From: Castor canadensis
Lineage: Eukaryota; Chordata; Mammalia; Rodentia; Castoridae
Direction of reading: 5' to 3'
Assembly (NCBI RefSeq): GCF_047511655.1
Contig: NC_133405.1
Location: 92,353,046 to 92,417,045, forward strand
DNA length: 64,000 nucleotides
This document shows positions 23,511 through 36,868 of the stretch, in pieces (the stretch's first letter is position 1; each line of letters begins with the position of its first letter). The notes under the pieces are model-generated. The model did not search any database. It was not told where the DNA came from and worked only from the letters and a program-made list of their open reading frames with translations. The position numbers and the translations under genes were made by a program.

Positions 23511-24079
23511 TGGAAGATAGTTTTTACAAAACTAAACATGTACTTGCTCTATGACTCAGTAATCAGTCTACCAATGCAAGTTTTCATAGAATGCACTTTG
23601 AGACATGCTGCCCAGGGGCTTCAACTTCATATAAGAATATTCTTCCAGTCAAGTTTTGTCCCTATTTATAGATATAAAATTGAGGCTCAGAGTAAAAAAT
23701 AGTACCTTGTTTAATTAGTAAATGTTGGCACCAAGATAATAAATGTTTACAGATGCAAATACAGATCTGTGGCAGATTCTTCTACACTATTATATCTTAC
23801 TGCTCAAAAAATTATTCCAAGAAAAGAAACTGGGGGAAAAGGTAAGATATTAAAATATTGCCACTCTGACCAATGGAGGGAATTGTAATTGGGGAATGAG
23901 CTCTCTTAATTTAAACAGGTGGAAACTCCATTACATAAAAAAACCTCTAATGAAAAGTAGTTTGAAAGACCTGCTGCCTTTGTTAGTTAAAAATCAGAAC
24001 TCTGAGAAACAAGCAATCTCATGTACAATAAATATTTCTTTCTAAACTTAGGTTAGAAAGACAACCAAACTTTATACTC

Positions 24080-24167
24080 ATTTTTGCCTTTCAGTGCTGA
24101 GGAATGAACGCAGAGCCTCATGCAAACTAGGTAAGTACTTTTACCACTGAGCTACATCCCTGGCACA
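24080..24167 (-). mobile_element. ID SINE, diverged
   Basis: 'cagtgctgaggaatgaacgc' and 'taccactgagctacatccct'. Confidence 0.82.
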
Positions 24168-24451
24168 TATTTAATTAACCATTTTTTTCGCTTTTACCCA
24201 ACCTTTATTTACCTTTAAGGTCCAAATCTCAGTTTTGTAGAGTTTACATCATAAACAAGTGTGGACAGCTAAAATATATTGAGGGATGTCACTCTCTAAA
24301 AGGATGACCTCATTCTGTAGCAATTACCTCCAGTTGATAACAACCAGAAATAATGATTTTTAAGACTGAATCAACTTGAGGGCAGATGACACCTATAGTT
24401 TCCAAATCAGGCTAAGTAACACTTAGGTGTAGTGCTATTAAGTGTGGTCCA

Positions 24452-26331
24452 AATGTCTATACGGCCAAAAGTAATCCGCATGTTTAATGCAATTCCCATC
24501 AAAATTCCAATGACATTCATTAAAGAGATTGAAAAATCTACCGTGAAATTTATATGGAAACACAAGAGGCCACGAATAGCCAAGGCAATACTCAGTCAAA
24601 AGAACAATGCAGGAGGTATCACAATACCTGACTTCAAACTATATTACAAAGCAATAACAATAAAAACAGCATGGTACTGGCACAAAAACAGACGTGAAGA
24701 CCAGTGGAACAGAATAGAGGACGCAGATATGAAGCCACATAACTATAACCAACTTGTCTTTGACAAAGGTGCTAAAAATATACGATGGAGAAAAGACAGC
24801 CTCTTCAACAAAAACTGCTGGGTAAACTGGTTAGCTTAGCAGTCTGCAAAAAATTGAAACTAGATCCATGTATATCACCCTATACCAAGATTAACTCAAA
24901 ATGGATCAAGGATCTTAATATCAGACTCCAAACTCTAAAGTTGGTACAGGAAAGAGTAGGAAATACTCTGGAATTAATAGGTATAGGTAAGAACTTTCTC
25001 AATGGAACCCCAGCAGCACAGCAACTAAGAGATAGCATAGATAAATGGGACTTCATAAAACTAAAAAGCATCTGCTCAACAAAAGAAATGGTCTCTAAAC
25101 TGAAGAGACCACCCTCAGAGTGGGAGAAAATATTTGCCAGCTACACATCAGACAAAGGACTGATAACCAGAATATATAGGGAACTTAAAAAACTGAATTC
25201 TCCCAAAACTAATGAACCAATAAAGAAATGGGCAAGTGAACTAAACAGAACTTTCTCAAAAGAAGAAATCCAAATGGCCAAAAAACACATGAAAAAATGC
25301 TCACCATCTCTAGCCATAAAGGAAATGCAAATTAAAACCACACTAAGATTCCACCTCACCCCTGTTAGAATAGCCATCATCAAAAACACCACTAATAACA
25401 GGTGTTGGCGAGGATGAAGGGAAAAAGGAACCCTCTTACACTGCTGGTGGCAATGCAAGCAAGTGTAACCATTCTGGAAAAAAATTTGGAGGCTACTTAA
25501 AAAGCTAAACATTGATCTACCATATGATCCAGCAATACCACTCTTGGGGATATACAAAAGAATGTGACACAGGTTACTCCAGAGGCACCTGCACATCCAT
25601 GTTTATTGCGGCACTATTCACAATAGCTAAGTTATGGAAACAGCCAAGATGCCCCACTACTGACAAATGGATCAAGAAAATGTGGTATTTATACACAATG
25701 GAATTTTATGCAGCCATGAAGAAGAACGAAATGTTATCATTCGCTGGTAAATGGATGGAATTGGAGAACATCATTCTGAGTGAGGTTAGCCTGGCCCAAA
25801 AGACAAAAAACCATATGTTCTCCCTCATATGTGGACATTAGAGTAAGGGCAAACACAACAAGGGGACTGGACTTTGATCACATGATAAAGTAAGAGCACA
25901 CAAGGGAGGTATGAAGATAGGCAAGACACCTAAAAAACTAGATAGCATTTGTTGCCCTCAATGCACAGAAACTAAAGCAGATACTTTAAAGCAACTGAGG
26001 CCAATATAAGGGGACCAGGAACTAGAGAAAAGGTTAGTTCGAGAAGAATTAACCTAGAAGGTAACACACATGCACAGGAAATCAATGCGAGTCAACTCCC
26101 TGTATAGCTATCCTTATCTCAACTAGCAAAAACCCTTGTTCCTTCCTATTATTGCTTATACTCTCTCTTCAACAAAATTAGAGATAAGGGCAAAATAGTT
26201 TCTGCTGGGTAGCGAGGGGGTAGGGGGAAGAAGGAGGGGGTGGGAGGGGGGTAAGGGAGAGGGTGGGGAAAGGGGGGAGAAATGACCCAAACATTGTATG
26301 CACACATGAATAAAATAAAAATTAAAAAAAA
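24452..26331 (+). mobile_element. 5'-truncated young L1 (ORF2 3' half and 3' UTR)
   Basis: It encodes the C-terminal part of L1 ORF2 in three overlapping open blocks (24432-24839, 24785-25417, 25512-25841), with peptides such as [26 protein letters not shown] and [18 protein letters not shown]. Frameshifts separate the blocks. The 3' UTR carries a G-rich polypurine tract (26213-26280) and ends in an A-rich tail. TAAGTGTGGTCCA (24439-24451) and TAAGTGTTGTCCA (26332-26344) are flanking target-site duplications with one mismatch. The reverse transcriptase core is missing, so the element is dead. Confidence 0.95.
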
Positions 26332-26399
26332 TAAGTGTTGTCCAGTGATCAACTACATTGAAATTACCTGGGTGTTATTATTAAAAATTGTAGAATTTG

Positions 26400-26480
26400 G
26401 GTTGGAGGCATGGATCAAGTGATAAGAGTGTCTAGCAAGGGTGAGGCCTTGAGTTCAAGTCCCAGTACCACAAAAAAACA
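26400..26480 (+). mobile_element. ID-like SINE
   Basis: 'gttggaggcatggatcaagt' to 'tcaagtcccagtaccacaaa'. It sits inside the MER5A relic, with GTAGAATTTGG / CAGAATTTCAGG around it. Confidence 0.9.
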
Positions 26481-26564
26481 CAGAATTTCAGGCTCCACCA
26501 GACCTGCATTTTAACAAGACACTTAGATGATTCATATATTAGCGTTTGAGAAGTGCCAGATCAG

Positions 26565-26680
26565 GACACAAACTCAGAATTCCTGTTGTGTTACTATATG
26601 ACCATGGACAAATCCACCTCTGTGCTTCTGTTTCCTCAACTGAAACAGGGATAACTGATCTCACAAATTCCACAATCACT
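26565..26680 (+). mobile_element. MIR SINE relic
   Basis: 'tatatgaccatggacaaatc', 'ctgtttcctcaactgaaaca' and 'gggataactgatc' match the MIR core. It lies between a MER5A relic and an L2 relic. Confidence 0.7.
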
Positions 26681-26689
26681 TTCATCCAA

Positions 26690-26900
26690 TCCATTCTCCA
26701 GGAAGGAAAAAAAATCTTAAAACACAGATCAGATGTTACTTTCCTGACTAAAACCTTTCAGTAGTTTCCCCAGAACTATATATAAATGAACCAAGACCCA
26801 CAGGGCATGATTTGGCCTCTGGAATGCTCTCCAATCTCTTCTCTCTGCACAACCACGACTCCTACTACTTAGTTCCGGGAACACTCTAACACCCCAGAGT
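26690..26900 (+). mobile_element. L2 LINE relic
   Basis: 'cagatgttactttcctgact', 'agtagtttccccagaa' and 'catgatttggcctctgg' follow the order of an old L2 3' region. Decayed. Confidence 0.6.
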
Positions 26901-28463
26901 CATGGTAACCCATACTATATACTGTTTTATATAGTATTTGAAGCTATGAGTCTGGAAATGACTGCTTACAGAGAAAGGAAGGAATGAGGTCCACAAATGA
27001 GTTCTTATTTGTTCTAGCATTTAAAAGGTAAGGCAAAGGAAACATGGAAAGGCTACTGAGGTAAGAGTAAAATTAGTTAACCACAGTAGCATGAAAAACA
27101 ATAAATGGCAAAGTGATTAAATGCCAAAATAACACATGTTCTCTGAGAAATGCCCAGTGGAATTGGACATAACCTGACAAGTTTCAGTGGTGTGGTAGGA
27201 ATAAAATACAGACTAGAATTAGTCAGGGGATTAATGGGAAGTGAGGCAGCATAGATGGCATGTGTAGAAAACTCTTGAAAAGGATAGCTGTCAATGGAAA
27301 CAATGCTGTGGGGTCTCTGAAAGGAAGAGGGGAAGAGAGAATAAATACACTAGTGTATCTTAAGTCAGTATAAATTATCATGTAAAGAAGGGATAACTAA
27401 AAGAATCCCTATTAAAGTTGGAACTAGAAAATCATTTAGCCTGTCATTATTTCACCCTAACATAATGAGCACTTATGAGGATTTTTGAATAGAAAAAAAT
27501 ACTATCCAGAATTAGGGCAATCTTCTCAACCTCTTACATCTTGTCTGAGCATCTCTTCTTATGTGCTTACATAGCATCCCTGTCCCTATCACCTCCCTAT
27601 TAATGAGAAAATGTCTGCCACAGGGTGGGGAAGTCAAAACTGAGAAGGGAAGAAATCTAGAACATTATCAGTAGTTGCCTGTAGGTGGCAGAACAACATA
27701 GTTTTATCAGTATTTCATGCTTGTCACATCCTTTCAAATCTTTTGTAAGTGAAGTGCCCATTTATGATCAGAATTTTTTCATTTGTAAAATTTTTCTTAA
27801 GAAAACAGTGGCCCCAAACCACAGGACATGTACCAAATTAAAAGCACTATAATAACATGAACAAATGCCTTGGATTAGCTACTAGTGGCTCTTGCAGCTT
27901 CTTTCCTACACCTCCTGCTGTCTACAGCATGGCACACAGGAAACATTCACTTTTTACTGAATGTAAGAGGTGCTGCACATATGTGTAAGAGTGGGAACAA
28001 ATAAAGATAAGCGTAAAAGTTCCCACTGAATTTTTGGAAAAGCATTATGGCAGCTTTTAAACAACAACAAAAATGACGACAGAATACAGAACTCCAATGC
28101 CCTGCAAAGCAAAATACTTGATTCTTTTTGCCTTGCAATCATTTCCTTTGCCCTGTAAGAGCTGTAAGAGACTGTAAGTCTCTGAAAGTAAGGAGGGATC
28201 TTCCCTGACCATGTCAGGTATCAGCAAATTGAATCTTGAAACCAAGCCTACTATTCACTATTTGATTAGAGGCACAGACATCACTGCTTAACTGATTTGT
28301 TGAAGGAGATGCCACCTAATTGTCAAGCCTTTTATATCACCTACTTCAATTACCTACATTAATAACCAGCCAACAAATATTCTGAGAACTATTTATGATC
28401 ACAATAACAGCTAATATTTACTCGATACCGATCATGAATTATCACTAATTCATATGCCAACTT
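26900..28463. other. Large intron, unique stretch before the EIF4A2 retrocopy
   Basis: About 1.5 kb with no repeat or exon that I can name. Confidence 0.55.
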
Positions 28464-28479
28464 GAGAGATAGTGTCCAG
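28464..28479 (+). repeat. Target-site duplication, left copy (EIF4A2 retrocopy)
   Basis: GAGAGATAGTGTCCAG directly precedes the retrocopy and is repeated exactly after its poly-A tail. This is the hallmark of L1-mediated insertion. Confidence 0.95.
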
Positions 28480-30280
<1,801 letters not shown>

Positions 30281-30296
30281 GAGAGATAGTGTCCAG
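30281..30296 (+). repeat. Target-site duplication, right copy (EIF4A2 retrocopy)
   Basis: Exact 16-bp repeat of 28464-28479 immediately after the 14-A tail. The absence of mismatches points to a recent insertion. Confidence 0.95.
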
Positions 30297-31084
30297 TTTA
30301 GTAAGGCCAAGAAAGGCTACATACCTAGTAAGTGGTGGAACCTATACACAAATGGAAATTTGTTCCCCAACTCTACGGTGTACATAATGTCTATTTACAC
30401 CACCCTACCACCCCCTCTCTTGCAGACACCAATCTTCCTATCTTCAGTCACATAAAACACGATTTTCATGTGCCCTGAGGATGACTGGACGAGATTTTAT
30501 TGGGAACTGATCGTAAGATGTAATAATGAAGCAATGATAGAGCAGCTTTTACTCACCCAAAACAAATCTGGAAATTCATCTGCAGAAATGCAGTCTCATT
30601 TAAGATCTGAATATACACCTCAGATTAAATGTGTGTGCTTGCTCTGGGTTCTTTTCTGCATTGCAGAATGATCATACAAAGAAAATAAGGGAAGGGACAC
30701 CACAAAAGAGGAATCTAAACCTCCAATACCAACTTTGGAGGTGAGAAGAATGGTTGGAGAAGGCATGCCAGGCACATCCTCTACTCTATAGTCCTGGGAA
30801 GCTATTGATCCAAGAGTGTTGTATCCTTCTGGTCACTTTTTCAAAATTATTTAGAGAAACTGGTATTAGAAGAACTAGGCCAAAAAACAACAACAACAAA
30901 AAAAACCTAGGCAAACAATAGGGAATCACCAAAGTGGAAAATTATCAGTTTTGCCAGTAGACAGGAAATGGCAACATGCCAAGAAGTCCTTCTTAACATT
31001 CTGAATGAAAATAAAAACAGCAATGCCTAAGTGTTAAGTTATGCAAATTAAGGAGAAAAGGAAGAATCTTTGTCTATGCAATTT
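30297..31084. other. Large intron, unique stretch after the EIF4A2 retrocopy
   Basis: It continues the sequence interrupted by the retrocopy. The short frame 30468-30671 has no recognised family. Confidence 0.5.
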
Positions 31085-31302
31085 CTTTTTGGTGGTACCA
31101 GGGATTTAACTCAGGGTCTCGCTCTTGCTAGACAGGCACTCTAACCACTTGAGCCACTCTGCCAGCCCATTTTTGTGCTGGGTGTTTGAGATAGGGTCTC
31201 GGGAACTATCTGCCTGGCCGGGCTTTGAACTGCAATACTTTTGATCTCTGCCTCCCAAGTAGCTAAGATTAATTACAGGAATGAGCCACCAGCTCCCAGC
31301 AT
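31085..31302 (-). mobile_element. Two-part SINE
   Basis: 'ttttggtggtaccagggatt' to 'gagccaccagctcccagc'. ATGCAATTT at 31076 and 31306 is a plausible target-site duplication. Confidence 0.9.
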
Positions 31303-31704
31303 GTCTATGCAATTTTTTCCCATATCTTAAGCTTTCCTTTGTATTTCAAAAGAATGTCAGGTGTAAACATACATACAATTCAAACCCAAGCACAAAGTTT
31401 AGCACAGGCTTGAGTTAACATAAAATATTATCACTATACACAACACAGACTTATCTTTCTATACAGTCCTATTTCTGCATAAACAAGTTTGATGTTCACT
31501 TTCATTTCATATATCAAAGTACAAATCTGAGCCAAACCCTTGAAAAAGATGTAATTCATAGGACATTTTGCATTAGTACCAGAGAGGGAAGGAGAAAGAG
31601 AAAGAGAGAAGAGAGAACATGAGCGCACATCCTAAACCGTATATATCTGATCAAGTTTCTAAGCATCTCAAACCTTCACTACCTCTTACATTGCCCCATC
31701 TGAC

Positions 31705-31905
31705 CATTTTTGGATTCTGAGACGGGGTCTTGCTATGCAGCCCAGGTTGGCCTAGAAACACCCCACCCCCCCAAACACACACACACCTTTCTTTTGATGG
31801 TGCTGGAGTTTGAACTCAGGGCCTTGTGTTTGCCAATGAACTCTTGATTCCTTTCCTCATCTTCCTGAGTGCTGGGATTACACGTGTGAATCAGCATATC
31901 CAATC
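31705..31905 (-). mobile_element. B1-like SINE split by an ID-like SINE
   Basis: B1 head 'cttgctatgcagcccaggtt' (31727), an inserted tRNA-like stub 'tgctggagtttgaactcagg' (31800), then B1 tail 'gagtgctgggattacacgtg' (31867). Confidence 0.75.
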
Positions 31906-32689
31906 CAATCTAATCACTTTATAGGAGCCTTTTCTTTATGAAAGTAACAGAATTTCAAAATGATGGTGAAATAAACAACTTTTAACCTTAATAAACAGGT
32001 GCCTATGCAATTTTAAACTGGTGCTCTGTAATAATGCTAGTCTATAACCTTTAAGAACTGACTGTCTTTAATACCCTTATTTGTCTTATCATCACATCCA
32101 GTTTCGAAGATACAAGTGCTTTCTCAGCCTTGCCCTCTTCTAACAGAAAATTAAGAAATACACCTTCAGTTCAAATCCCAGTACCATCAATGAAAGAAGC
32201 CTTTAATTAAACTAACACTCTACTCAAATTTCAAGAACTTGCCCAGAGAAAAGCCTGCCTGTCTACTAGCTGAATTTCACTGGAAGGGCCACAGGCAACA
32301 TTCAAGGAAAACATTTTTGTCTGTCAGAAGTCAAACTACTTAAATTATCTTAAGAAATAATTTACTTCACCTGAGACTTAATTTGAAAAACAAAAATGCC
32401 TGGTCATACAAATATCTAACTAACCTCTGAGGTGGGGACTTTTTTTCAAGCTATATAGGTGATTTGGCTGCACAGGTCAGCATTGAGAGCCACTGTATTA
32501 ATCATGCTTTGCCAATTTGTGACTGACTTAGGAATTTACCATAAAATAATAGTACAGGATAAATAAAACAACCATGTGTTGATAACTGTTGGAAGCTGGG
32601 TGAAAAGTACATGCGCACTCATTATATAATCCCCAATTTCTACATGTGTTTGGAAATCTCATACATTAATGATATTTTAAATTAAGACT

Positions 32690-33215
32690 TTATCCTTCAG
32701 AACTCTCCATTCTGTCCTCCACATTGCTAACACAGCAATCTTCCTAAAACTCAAAATTTAACTACACCAAGTGCAAACACCATACCTAAACCAAAATTCA
32801 AGACCTCTAGGACCTGGGTTTGCTTATGTCTGACCAGCAACATATTACGTACTATTCTCCTCTGCTCCCCTCATGCTTTAGCATGTCGAGCCTTTTAGTC
32901 TTCCTAACATTCCAGACTTCATTGCTCTCTGCTACAATGGTATATATCTCCCTTAAAGCTCAGCTTAAATGTCACCTTTTACAGGGCCTTTTGAGACATC
33001 ACCATTTGAGACATCACCATCTCCAGAATAAAACTGAACTCGTTTGTTCCTTCACATACCCTTAATCCAACATCTCTTTACCCGACAGTCTCCCCACTAG
33101 ACTGAGTTTTGCAAGAGTGGGACTGTGTTATATTTGTCTTTGCATCTCTGTCATCAGCATAGGAACTGTCACTTAGTAGATTCATAAATGAATTAACTAT
33201 CCAGCAAATGTTCAA
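32690..33215 (+). mobile_element. L2 LINE 3' end relic
   Basis: 'cagcttaaatgtcacctttt', 'ctgtgttatatttgtctttg' and 'catagga..cttagtagattc' are the L2 3' signature. A 15-bp unit TTGAGACATCACCAT is tandemly doubled at 32991-33020 inside it. Confidence 0.8.
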
Positions 33216-33329
33216 CAAAGCTAAAAATCCAAGTCACATTCAATTCTCTTGGTGAAATTTTCACATGAGGAAATCAACTTAAAAAACTCATTTAAGCCTC
33301 ATCTATCCACTCATCATAGTTATAACTTT

Positions 33330-33412
33330 TTTGTTTCGTATTACCAGGGGCTGAACTCAGAGTTTCCTGCTTGTTAGGCAGGCACTCTACCACTTGAGCC
33401 ATGCCTCCCTCA
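33330..33412 (-). mobile_element. ID-like SINE
   Basis: 'taggcaggcactctaccact'. Confidence 0.9.
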
Positions 33413-33613
33413 ATATAACTATGAAAATATTACGCAAGGCACTGAGATGGGCACTATGAGCCTCGCAGGTATACAGAAATGTAGAAGATGAAAAAAGGCA
33501 GATTTGAAGCAATGGTAATATAAAGGCAACAGTCAGTACACAAAGCACAATAAGATCAACAATACATATAATCCATACTCAACATAAACCATGATCATCT
33601 TGCCTTTTCAAAT

Positions 33614-33692
33614 CAGTTCAGTGGTAGAGTATTTACTTAGCATGCACAAGGCCTGGGGTTCAATCCCCAGCAACACACACACACACACGTTT
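33614..33692 (+). mobile_element. ID SINE with an (AC)n tail
   Basis: 'ttcagtggtagagtatttac' and 'gttcaatccccagcaac', tail (AC)8. Confidence 0.9.
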
Positions 33693-34146
33693 TTTTAGAC
33701 AACAAATTTGCAGAAAGCAAAACAATACGCCCAGCTTTCACTTTGGGCCAGTGTAGAAAAATAGTTTAGAAAAATATATATTAAGAAATGTAAGAACAAG
33801 TAGCATATCAATTTGGGCATCCTCTTAATGACACATAGAGAAAAATAAGTGTGTAGAAATCTTTAAATTTCATCATTTTATATTGCTGAACCACCACAAA
33901 ACTCCTGAAATCTCTGGCAAATTTAGTGCATGATGAGAATTTAGTTGTGTGCATGATGAGCTTTCACTGGCTTCTTAAAGGGATCCATGGCTTTAAAGAA
34001 AGCTGCTTAGCCATTATAACGTTTTCACTTATATTTCCCTTTCATTTATAAAACACAGGTAGGTGGTATTTTCACCAAAGCCACATGACAGGTTACTGTC
34101 AAATACAATAAAGACATACCAGAATAGCCAAGAAACAGAATTCTAA

Positions 34147-34370
34147 GCCGGGTGCTGTTGGCTCACGCCTGTAATCCTAGCTACTCAGGAGGCAGAGATC
34201 AGGAGGATCACAGTTCCAAGCCAGCCCACGCAAATAGTTCATGACACCTTATCTGGAAAAAACTCATCATAAAAATAGCTGGCAGAGTGACTCAAGTGGT
34301 AAGAGCACTTACATATCAAGTTTGAGGCCCTGAGTTCAAATCCTAGTGCTGACCCCCAAAAAGAAACATA
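34147..34370 (+). mobile_element. Two-part SINE (B1-like + tRNA-like)
   Basis: 'gccgggtgctgttggctcac' to 'gttcaaatcctagtgctgac', full length. Confidence 0.92.
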
Positions 34371-35232
34371 ATTCTAACCCTTTTGTATTATTCAGCTCTA
34401 ATTCTGCATGTTCCTTGATTTATAGAAATAAGTAGCATCTCTAAAGACCAAGCCATATATATTTAAGAAATTCTGTATTCCTGAATAAAATCCTTTAGTC
34501 CTGTAGTGTCAAGAGAAGTAGAAAAAACACAAACCTTGTATATAATGGCTAGATTAAGTTTACTTCTAAATCAAGCGAGGTTTTACATGACATAATGTAT
34601 TCTGACAAGTTTTATTTATAGAGAGGAGGAGTTTCTAAAGGCAGCAACCTTATGCTAAATATTCTATAGATGGATATAAATACAGATATGCAGATCTGAT
34701 CAAAAGGTAGACTTTCTAACCATTCTATGTATTATTACATGTATTATTACATGAGGGAGAACATACAGTACATATTAATAATCTCCAGATTGTTAACATT
34801 TAAGTGTTGATGTTAACCAAAAAGTTCAACTCTATTTTGTGAATTAATCAAAGACTTTAATTGTATCTCAACAATTCTGAGTAGGTTTAAATAAATTTGG
34901 AAAGAACAGAAACAAAGATTCTATTGTACAGTTTAAAGAGGAAGTTATTTATGGCAATTATCAATGTGGCACCAAACTCTTTTCAGTATGATAAAAAGAA
35001 TTCCAACCTCACAGATTTGTTAGGAGAATCAAATTAGGTCGCTGATGAGAAAGCTGTAAAACAAAGCCCTTAAAAACAAAGATACATCCCAACATACAGT
35101 ATAGACAAAACAGCCTCTGTTAGTAAATCTAACAGCACCACACACAGGCTGGCACACAGTTATTTCAAATGTTTTTTAAATACACGAAACAATGCAGACA
35201 ATCTGCTACTTTAAAACATTTGATCAGAAGAG
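34371..35232. other. Large intron, unclassified
   Basis: AT-rich. A 13-bp unit ATGTATTATTACA is doubled near 34727-34752. Nothing else recognised. Confidence 0.5.
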
Positions 35233-35312
35233 GGCTGGGGATTTGGCTCAAGCAGCAGAGCACTTGCCTACTAAAGGCCCTGGGTTCAATCCCCAATACT
35301 GCAAACAAAATG
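35233..35312 (+). mobile_element. ID-like SINE
   Basis: 'ggctggggatttggctcaag' and 'gttcaatccccaatactgc'. Confidence 0.92.
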
Positions 35313-35508
35313 AAACAATTCATGTCAGAAAAAAAGGTGCTTGCAGTATGCAACACACAAATGAACTCAGCCACCACTGGCTTTATGACTTTACAACAAT
35401 CTGGGCCTCAAGCAAAAGGAAATACAATAACTAAGATCCCTTAAAGTTCTATGTATAATATGTTGTCTTCAGTTCCAGCCAAACGACTAGTATTAAACTA
35501 AAGAGCTA

Positions 35509-35596
35509 GTGCTGCAGGATGCAGCTCAGTGGTAGAGTGCTTGCCTAGCATGTGTGAGGCCCTGGGTTCCATCCCCAGCACCATGGGGAAAAAATC
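35509..35596 (+). mobile_element. ID SINE
   Basis: 'gcagctcagtggtagagtgc' and 'ccatccccagcaccatgggg'. Very close to the rodent ID consensus. Confidence 0.92.
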
Positions 35597-35659
35597 CAAG
35601 CAAGCAAACAAACAGAAAGCCTCAAGAGCTAAAATTCCAAAAGCTTATTTTTTTTTAAA

Positions 35660-35750
35660 TAAAGAAACTATGGGGAAGGGGCGGAGTGGCCCAAACAATG
35701 TATACACATGTGAGTAAATGTAAAAAGGATAAAATAAGACAAATAGTCAA
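35660..35750 (+). mobile_element. L1 3' tail fragment
   Basis: AACTATGGGGAAGGGGCGGA and CAAACAATGTATACACATGT are shared with 225-330. The fragment directly follows an ID-type SINE. Confidence 0.6.
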
Positions 35751-35786
35751 AAAAAGAAACTATACTGTAATAAATAATTTTTTTGT

Positions 35787-35893
35787 TTGTTTATTGATGA
35801 GAGGGTCTTGCTATATAGCCCAGGCTGGCCTTGAACTCCTGCCTCAGTTTCCCAAGTGCTAGGATGACAGGTGTGTATCACTATGCCTGGCAG
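35787..35893 (-). mobile_element. B1-like SINE
   Basis: 'tatatagcccaggctggcct' to 'gtgtgtatcactatgcctgg'. Confidence 0.9.
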
Positions 35894-36377
35894 AGCATAT
35901 TTTTAAAGTTCAAATAGCCTTTCCTAAGGTGGAAAATAGGAACTAACAGCTAACCATTTGGACAAATATTAAAGGACACACCTAGGGTACACCAGCACTT
36001 AAAACACAGAAGGCCAAATTCTCAAGTATCAGAAGACACGCCAGGGAGATAAGTCTTGTAATTGGGGTAGAGAAAAGACCTTCCATGAAAAACATGCAAC
36101 AGAGAAACCACAAAAAGACAAGGTTGTAATTACATTAAAAATTCCAAATCACAAATACTGAAAATATCTGCACTAGAGACAGGGTGCTTCTAATACATAA
36201 AGGACTCCCAACTGAAAATAATCCAAGTGAAAAACCAAATAAAAGGGCATGAATTTACAATTTACATAAACATTTGCTCATCCTCACTAGTAGTTAGAAA
36301 AATGCTAATTGAAGGAAGGAGGTGCTATGTCTCATTCATCAGACTAGTTAAAAACTTAAAAATAATATCCTGGTTTG

Positions 36378-36553
36378 CCAGGTGCCAGTGGCTCACATCT
36401 GTAATCCTAGCTACTCAGGAGGCAGAGATCAGGATGATTGCAGTTCGAAGCCAGCCCGGGTGAATAGTTCACAGAGACCCTATCTCGAAACTACCTAAAA
36501 AAGGGCTGGTGGAGTGGCTCAAGGTGTAGGCCTGAGTTCAAGTCCCATACTGC

Positions 36554-36587
<34 letters not shown>

Positions 36588-36592
36588 TCCTG
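36378..36592 (+). mobile_element. Two-part SINE (B1-like + tRNA-like)
   Basis: 'ccaggtgccagtggctcaca' to 'gttcaagtcccatactgc', with an A/AAAAG tail. The tRNA part lacks its middle third ('ggtgtaggcctgag'). Confidence 0.92.
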
Positions 36593-36651
36593 CTTTGACA
36601 CATAGGTGGAGAGTTAGACGCTCAGATACTGCTAGTGGGAATGCCAATTCC

Positions 36652-36868
36652 ATATTTTTTTTTTTTGGGTGGGGTCAGGGTTTGAAATCAAAACTTCACA
36701 CTTGCAAGAAAAGCACTCTACTGCTTGAACCACACTTCCAGTCCATTTTACCCCGGTTATTTTAGAGATGGGGGTCTCAGGAACTATTTGCCAGGGCTGG
36801 CCTCCTCCTCCAGATCTCAGCCTCCAAAGTAGCTAGGATTGCAGGCATGAGCCACTCACCTGACCATA
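36652..36868 (-). mobile_element. Two-part SINE
   Basis: 'agcactctactgcttgaacc' and 'taggattgcaggcatgagcc'. It abuts the L1 at 36868. Confidence 0.9.

Larger units (their letters stand above)
19905..23590 (+). mobile_element. Old L1 block, many fragments
   Basis: Several decayed plus-strand L1 ORF2 segments: about 19905-20630, 21160-21490, 21510-22280, 22455-22920, 23020-23330 and 23510-23590. Recognisable L1 phrases include 'caggatataaggttaat' and 'aaactactctggaagata'-type motifs near 21840 and 23505. Younger insertions break them at 20324-20410, 22281-22452, 22921-23015 and 23338-23505. The stretch 20815-21110 resembles an old L1 3' UTR. Stop codons and indels fill every frame. Confidence 0.8.
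24439..26560 (+). mobile_element. MER5A-like hAT relic split by L1 and SINE
   Basis: The pieces at 24432-24451 (AAGTGTGGTCC), 26332-26399 (GAAATTACCTGGGTG) and 26481-26560 (GGCTCCACCAGACCTGCATT) read as one MER5A-type non-autonomous hAT element. The young L1 (24452-26331) and then an ID-like SINE (26400-26475) interrupt it. The insertion order is inferred from nesting. Confidence 0.65.

Noticed and set aside
24785..25417. 210-codon frame as a host gene
   Set aside because: It is L1 ORF2 C-terminal sequence, 5'-truncated and frame-broken.
35509..35596. tRNA gene
   Set aside because: A and B boxes are present, but sequence and tail match ID-type SINEs and no full cloverleaf is kept.
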